A stretch of DNA of 9,222 nucleotides. Source: Kiritimatiellia bacterium. GTDB lineage: Bacteria; Verrucomicrobiota; Kiritimatiellia; RFP12; UBA1067. Made by a program: the position numbers and the translations under genes. The stretch spans positions 1-9,222 of the forward strand of contig JAQVQN010000068.1 in assembly GCA_028701555.1 (NCBI GenBank). The letters run 5' to 3'. Under the pieces are notes generated by a model. The model had not been told where the DNA came from. It saw only the letters and a list, made by a program, of their open reading frames with translations, and did no database searches. Numbering within the stretch: position 1 is the first letter of the stretch; each line of letters begins with the position of its first letter. Of this stretch, positions 6,294-9,222 are shown piece after piece.

Positions 6294-7016
6294 GTGATTA
6301 TTTTGCCGGCTATTGATTTGAAGGACGGTAAATGTGTGCGGCTGCGCCAAGGCAAGGCCTCGGATGTTACGGTGTATTCGGACGACCCGGTTGCACAGGC
6401 GCGCAGTTGGGCACAACAGGGCGCCGAGCAATTACACGTTGTTGATCTTGACGGCGCTTTCAAAGGCGCGCCGCAGCATGTTGACATGATCTGCGGGATT
6501 GTTGCGGCTGCGGGTATACCTGTTGAGGTCGGTGGGGGGCTGCGCACGACAGCGCATGTTGAGCGACTTTTAGGTGCAGGTGTGGCGCGTGTGATAATCG
6601 GCACCCGCGCGTTGGATCATCTGGACTTCCTTAATGAACTGACAGGCAGATTCGGAGATAAAATCGCGGTCGGCATTGATGCACGGGACGGTTTTGTGCA
6701 AATCAAAGGTTGGGTTGAAACTACCGGCAAACGCGCGGTGGAATTGGCTCGCGAGGCGGAGAAATCGGGAGTGCGAACGATCATTTATACCGATACCGCC
6801 ACAGATGGCATGCTGGGCGGCCCCAATTTAAAGGCGATGCGTGAGATGTGTTCGGCGGTTTCCTGCAAGGTAATCGCCTCCGGTGGTATAAGTGCGCCGG
6901 AGCATATCACGGCGCTGAAGACCCTGGGCTGCTCAAACCTTTATGGCGCGATTGTCGGCAAGGCTTTATATGACCGTAAAACCACTTTGACGGAGATGCT
7001 TGCCGTAGCGCGTTGA
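6294..7016 (+). CDS. hisA: phosphoribosylformimino-AICAR-phosphate isomerase HisA
   Basis: A 240-aa (beta-alpha)8-barrel enzyme that opens the sugar of ProFAR to give PRFAR, the fourth step of histidine synthesis. The start is GTG at 6294, giving MIILPAIDLKDGKCVRL, the family-typical N-terminus; CAGGAG (6281-6286) lies 7 nt upstream. A longer in-frame start at 6237 would add 19 unrelated residues and lacks a site. Asp8 is the expected catalytic base and Asp129 (GIDARDG) the expected second catalytic acid. Phosphate-binding segments VEVGGGLR (77-84) and IASGGIS (194-200) are intact, as is YTDTATDGMLGGPN (165-178). The gene follows hisB after 83 nt, the longest gap in this run, and precedes an unrelated protease. 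Confidence 0.94.
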   Translation: MIILPAIDLKDGKCVRLRQGKASDVTVYSDDPVAQARSWAQQGAEQLHVVDLDGAFKGAPQHVDMICGIVAAAGIPVEVGGGLRTTAHVERLLGAGVARVIIGTRALDHLDFLNELTGRFGDKIAVGIDARDGFVQIKGWVETTGKRAVELAREAEKSGVRTIIYTDTATDGMLGGPNLKAMREMCSAVSCKVIASGGISAPEHITALKTLGCSNLYGAIVGKALYDRKTTLTEMLAVAR

Positions 7017-7047
7017 AGTTGCTTTTTTTATTAAGGATGTTTGGAGT

Positions 7048-8331
7048 ATGTTGAAAAATGTTCAGGTAACGGTGTTGAAAAACGGCACTACAGTGGTATC
7101 GGCTGCGGAACAGGCAGCGGAAAGTGTGGCTGTCGGCATATGGGTTGGGGTGGGCGGGCGGCACGAGCGCGCCAGCCAATCAGGCATCAGTCATTTTCTT
7201 GAGCACATGCTTTTCAAGGGTACCGCAAAAAGGTCTGCGCTGGAAATATCAAGGGCAGTGGAGGGGCGCGGCGGTTATCTCAACGCTTTCACGCAAGAGG
7301 AGAGCACCTGTTATTACGCCAGGCTGCCTTATGAGTTTATGCCGCATGCGTTTGATGTGCTTTCAGACATGTATTTGAACGCAGCGCTGAAGCCTGAAGA
7401 TGTGGCGCGTGAACGTGATGTGATCATCGAAGAGATTAAGATGTACCAAGACCTTCCGCAGCATGTTGTGCAAGAGAAGATGCAGGAGGGGATGTTCAGC
7501 GGGCATGTTTTGGGGTTGCCGCTTTCTGGTGAGGAAAAAACCCTGGCAAGAATGGATCGGGAGTTTTTGTCGCGGTATAAGTCTGCCGCCTACACTCCGG
7601 CCTCAACGGTTTTCTCTTTTGCCGGGCATCTAGATCATGACGAGTGTGTCGCCTGTGTCGAAAAGGTAATTGGCCATGTTCGCAAGTGCAAGCCACTGGC
7701 ATTCAAGCATGTTGACGCATCGGTTGCCCAGAAGCGCGCGGTTGTGATACATAAAGATATCAACCAAGTGCATGCTGCAGTCGGGTTCAGGGTGTTCGGT
7801 CGGCACGATGACAGGCGTTATGCTTTGCGTGTTCTGAACAGTCTGCTAGGCGAGAACATGAGTTCGCGCCTGTTCCAAAGCGTTAGAGAGCGCAGCGGAC
7901 TTTGCTATTCAATCCAGTCGAGTTACCAGCTTTTTGAAGAGACTGGTGTTTTTGCAATTAGCGGCGGGTTTGACGCGCAGCGTGCCGAGTCTGCTTTGCG
8001 CCTGACCGTTAAAGAGATGCGTCGTGTGATCGATGAAAAAATCGGGCCACGCGAATTGAAGCGCGCCAAGGATTATCTGCTGGGAACATTCCGGCTGGGC
8101 TTAGAGGGCAGCGGCAACCAGATGATGTTTCTGGGAGAGTCGTTGCTGAATTACGGGCGGGTGGTTAATCCTGAGGAGACAATCCTTGGCATAAGTTCCG
8201 TGACTCCGGATGACGTGCGGCGTGTTGCGGAAGACGTTTTTGAGCCTTCGCACATGACCCTGGCGTTGGTGGTGCCGCGTGCGCAGCCGCAAAGGGACGA
8301 AGATTGGCTTGCGGTTTTTGAAAAATTGTGA
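7048..8331 (+). CDS. M16-family zinc metallopeptidase (processing-peptidase-like)
   Basis: A 427-aa protein like the single-length M16B peptidases (mitochondrial processing peptidase beta, bacterial YmxG type). The inverted zinc motif HFLEH is at 49-53 (His49, Glu52, His53), and Glu129 in IIEEI, 76 residues after His53, is the expected third ligand. The second half (about 230-427) is the M16 C-terminal domain, with SRLFQSVRERSGLCYSI (273-289) carrying the conserved Arg and Tyr that bind substrate. Both halves and the zinc site are intact, so it should be an active peptidase. No signal peptide is seen, so it is probably cytoplasmic; substrates unknown. AAGGA (7033-7037) lies 10 nt before the ATG at 7048, while GGAG (7043-7046) is too close to serve it. 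rsmE follows after 13 nt. Confidence 0.92.
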   Translation: MLKNVQVTVLKNGTTVVSAAEQAAESVAVGIWVGVGGRHERASQSGISHFLEHMLFKGTAKRSALEISRAVEGRGGYLNAFTQEESTCYYARLPYEFMPHAFDVLSDMYLNAALKPEDVARERDVIIEEIKMYQDLPQHVVQEKMQEGMFSGHVLGLPLSGEEKTLARMDREFLSRYKSAAYTPASTVFSFAGHLDHDECVACVEKVIGHVRKCKPLAFKHVDASVAQKRAVVIHKDINQVHAAVGFRVFGRHDDRRYALRVLNSLLGENMSSRLFQSVRERSGLCYSIQSSYQLFEETGVFAISGGFDAQRAESALRLTVKEMRRVIDEKIGPRELKRAKDYLLGTFRLGLEGSGNQMMFLGESLLNYGRVVNPEETILGISSVTPDDVRRVAEDVFEPSHMTLALVVPRAQPQRDEDWLAVFEKL

Positions 8332-8344
8332 TTTGGCCTGTGCG

Positions 8345-9073
8345 ATGAACCGGATTCTGTTCGATGCCGAAGAAATACGGGAGGACGGCACAGTTAAGCT
8401 GTCTGGCGTACGCGCCGGACATGTACTCAAGGTGCTGCATGCCGAGGTCGGCAGCAAATTGCGGACGGGCACGGTCAACGGCTTGGCCGGAACATCGCTT
8501 GTGGAGGCAGTCGCCGATGGGAGCGTCACGCTGCGGCCCGATCATCAGACCGCAGCGCCGAACCATTGGATTGATCTGATCCTAGCTATGCCTCGTCCCA
8601 AAACGCTCAAGCGTCTGTGGCCGCAGTTGGCCGCGCTCGGGGTTGGGCGTGTTGTTCTGATAAATGGCAGACGAGTGGAGAAATGCTATTTTGACAGTCA
8701 TTGGCTTGAGCCGCTTTATTACCGCCCGCTTTTGCTGGAAGGGCTGATGCAGGCGGGCTTGACCATGATGCCGGAAGTGCTGGAGCGCCGCCGTTTCAAA
8801 CCTTTCATTGAGGACGAGTTAGACGCTCTTTTTCCCGGCACTTGCCGTCTGGCCGCGCATCCGGGCATCCGCACAGCGGCTTTCGGAAACTGTGTGTCTG
8901 GCCGGCCCCTGCTGGCGGTGGGGCCTGAAGGCGGGTGGAGTGCTTTTGAGCTAAAGCTGCTCGTGCAGCACGGATTCCAGCACTTCTCACTGGGGGAACG
9001 GACCTTACGTACTGACACGGCGTGCGTTGCGCTGATAGCTGTTCTAGAAAGCCTTGTGCATGCGGAAGCCTAA
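8345..9073 (+). CDS. rsmE: 16S rRNA (uracil1498-N3)-methyltransferase RsmE
   Basis: A 242-aa SPOUT-fold enzyme that uses S-adenosylmethionine to methylate U1498 of 16S rRNA. The C-terminal knot motifs are present: AVGPEGGWSAFE (191-202) and SLGERTLRTDTA (215-226). The central part reads LILAMPRPKTLKR (78-90) and LGVGRVVLINGRRVEKCYF (98-116), a variant of the usual family segment (typically KGDRMD-like then ELGV) that also occurs in some other bacterial RsmE homologues. Length matches the typical 240-250 aa. The ATG at 8345 is preferred over an in-frame start at 8279, which lies within the peptidase gene and adds unrelated residues. No good Shine-Dalgarno precedes it; translational coupling to the peptidase 13 nt upstream is possible. 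It ends the co-directional run. Confidence 0.9.
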   Translation: MNRILFDAEEIREDGTVKLSGVRAGHVLKVLHAEVGSKLRTGTVNGLAGTSLVEAVADGSVTLRPDHQTAAPNHWIDLILAMPRPKTLKRLWPQLAALGVGRVVLINGRRVEKCYFDSHWLEPLYYRPLLLEGLMQAGLTMMPEVLERRRFKPFIEDELDALFPGTCRLAAHPGIRTAAFGNCVSGRPLLAVGPEGGWSAFELKLLVQHGFQHFSLGERTLRTDTACVALIAVLESLVHAEA

Positions 9074-9107
9074 AACACGGTCGCATTCCACTTATGAACG
9101 GAGCGCG

Positions 9108-9124
9108 CCTGCTGTAAGAGCAGG
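9108..9124. other. short hairpin between rsmE and tRNA-Val
   Basis: CCTGCT (9108-9113) pairs with AGCAGG (9119-9124) around a 5-nt loop, in the convergent gap between rsmE and the minus-strand tRNA. It could act as a bidirectional stop or processing site, but neither strand has a T-tract, so it is not called an intrinsic terminator. Confidence 0.3.
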
Positions 9125-9136
9125 GGTGTTGAAATC

Positions 9137-9213
9137 TGGTGGGAGATAGTGGACTCGAACCACCGACCCCTTGCATGTCAAGCAAGTGCTCTAACCAACT
9201 GAGCTAATCCCCC
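9137..9213 (-). tRNA. tRNA-Val with GAC anticodon
   Basis: A complete 77-nt cloverleaf on the minus strand. The acceptor stem GGGGGAT pairs with ATCTCCC (one G-T), the D stem is GCTC/GAGC, and the anticodon stem CTTGC/GCAAG encloses the loop TTGACAT, giving anticodon GAC for GUC (and GUU by wobble) codons. The T arm is GGTGG-TTCGAGT-CCACT. The 3' CCA is encoded after an A discriminator. Its anticodon loop and overall arrangement match bacterial tRNA-Val(GAC). It is convergent with rsmE; any promoter or co-transcribed gene would lie beyond the right edge. Confidence 0.97.
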
Positions 9214-9222
9214 TGTTGAAGT

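Noticed and set aside
7020..7029. T7 run after hisA as an intrinsic terminator
   Set aside because: No stable stem lies directly before it; the nearest, ACGG/CCGT inside hisA, is 4 bp and too far upstream.
8101..8566. Minus-strand open frames of 133-142 codons across the end of the peptidase gene and start of rsmE
   Set aside because: They span two well-supported plus-strand genes, have no Shine-Dalgarno or motif, and look like shadow frames.
8805..9185. 126-codon minus-strand frame beginning inside the tRNA
   Set aside because: It starts within the tRNA-Val gene and runs antisense to rsmE; coding there is not credible.
1..9222. A hidden defence, mobile or otherwise new system
   Set aside because: Every sizeable stretch is covered by recognisable families; no transposase, integrase, terminal inverted repeats, CRISPR-like spaced repeats, reverse transcriptase or toxin-antitoxin pair is visible.

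Overview
The window reads as ordinary chromosomal DNA from a Gram-negative bacterium with an outer membrane, because it encodes TolB, Pal and lipoprotein signals. The combination of a XylR-type regulator (sugar-binding-like sensor fused to an AraC helix-turn-helix), a small set of split housekeeping clusters and moderately high GC suggests a member of the PVC group, perhaps Kiritimatiellota/Lentisphaerota. That placement is an inference from family resemblance and was not tested.

Left part (1-2400). A XylR-like regulator on the minus strand (91-1290) faces away from a predicted lipoprotein alpha/beta hydrolase on the plus strand (1540-2400). The 249-bp gap between them should hold both promoters and probably the operator. 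This looks like a small carbohydrate-responsive locus in which the regulator controls an esterase. A Shine-Dalgarno plus ATG on the minus strand at the extreme left edge may be the start of a further gene that leaves the window.

Central and right part (2509-9073). A good sigma70-like promoter (TATAAT at 2533-2538) precedes a long co-directional run: tolB, pal, a TatA/TatB-family gene, tatC, hisB, hisA, an M16 metallopeptidase and rsmE. Gaps are 13-31 nt, with one 4-nt overlap (tatA/B-tatC) and one longer gap of 83 nt before hisA, so much of it could be one transcription unit. TolB and Pal work together at the outer membrane and peptidoglycan. TatA/B and TatC form the twin-arginine export translocase. 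HisB and HisA are two steps of histidine biosynthesis. The M16 protease and RsmE (16S rRNA m3U1498 methyltransferase) are general housekeeping functions. tolQ, tolR, tolA, a second Tat small subunit, hisH and hisF are not in the window.

Right edge. A complete tRNA-Val(GAC) with encoded CCA lies on the minus strand (9137-9213), convergent with rsmE.

For several genes the longest open frame is not the best start. Shine-Dalgarno spacing, signal peptides and family N-termini favour 1540 (hydrolase), 2561 (tolB), 3797 (pal), 6294 GTG (hisA) and 8345 (rsmE). I found no mobile element, CRISPR array, toxin-antitoxin or phage-defence genes, and no convincing sign of a new biological system. The findings are modest: gene order, an unusual Pal lipobox, a TatB-like sole small Tat subunit, and several short intergenic repeats.
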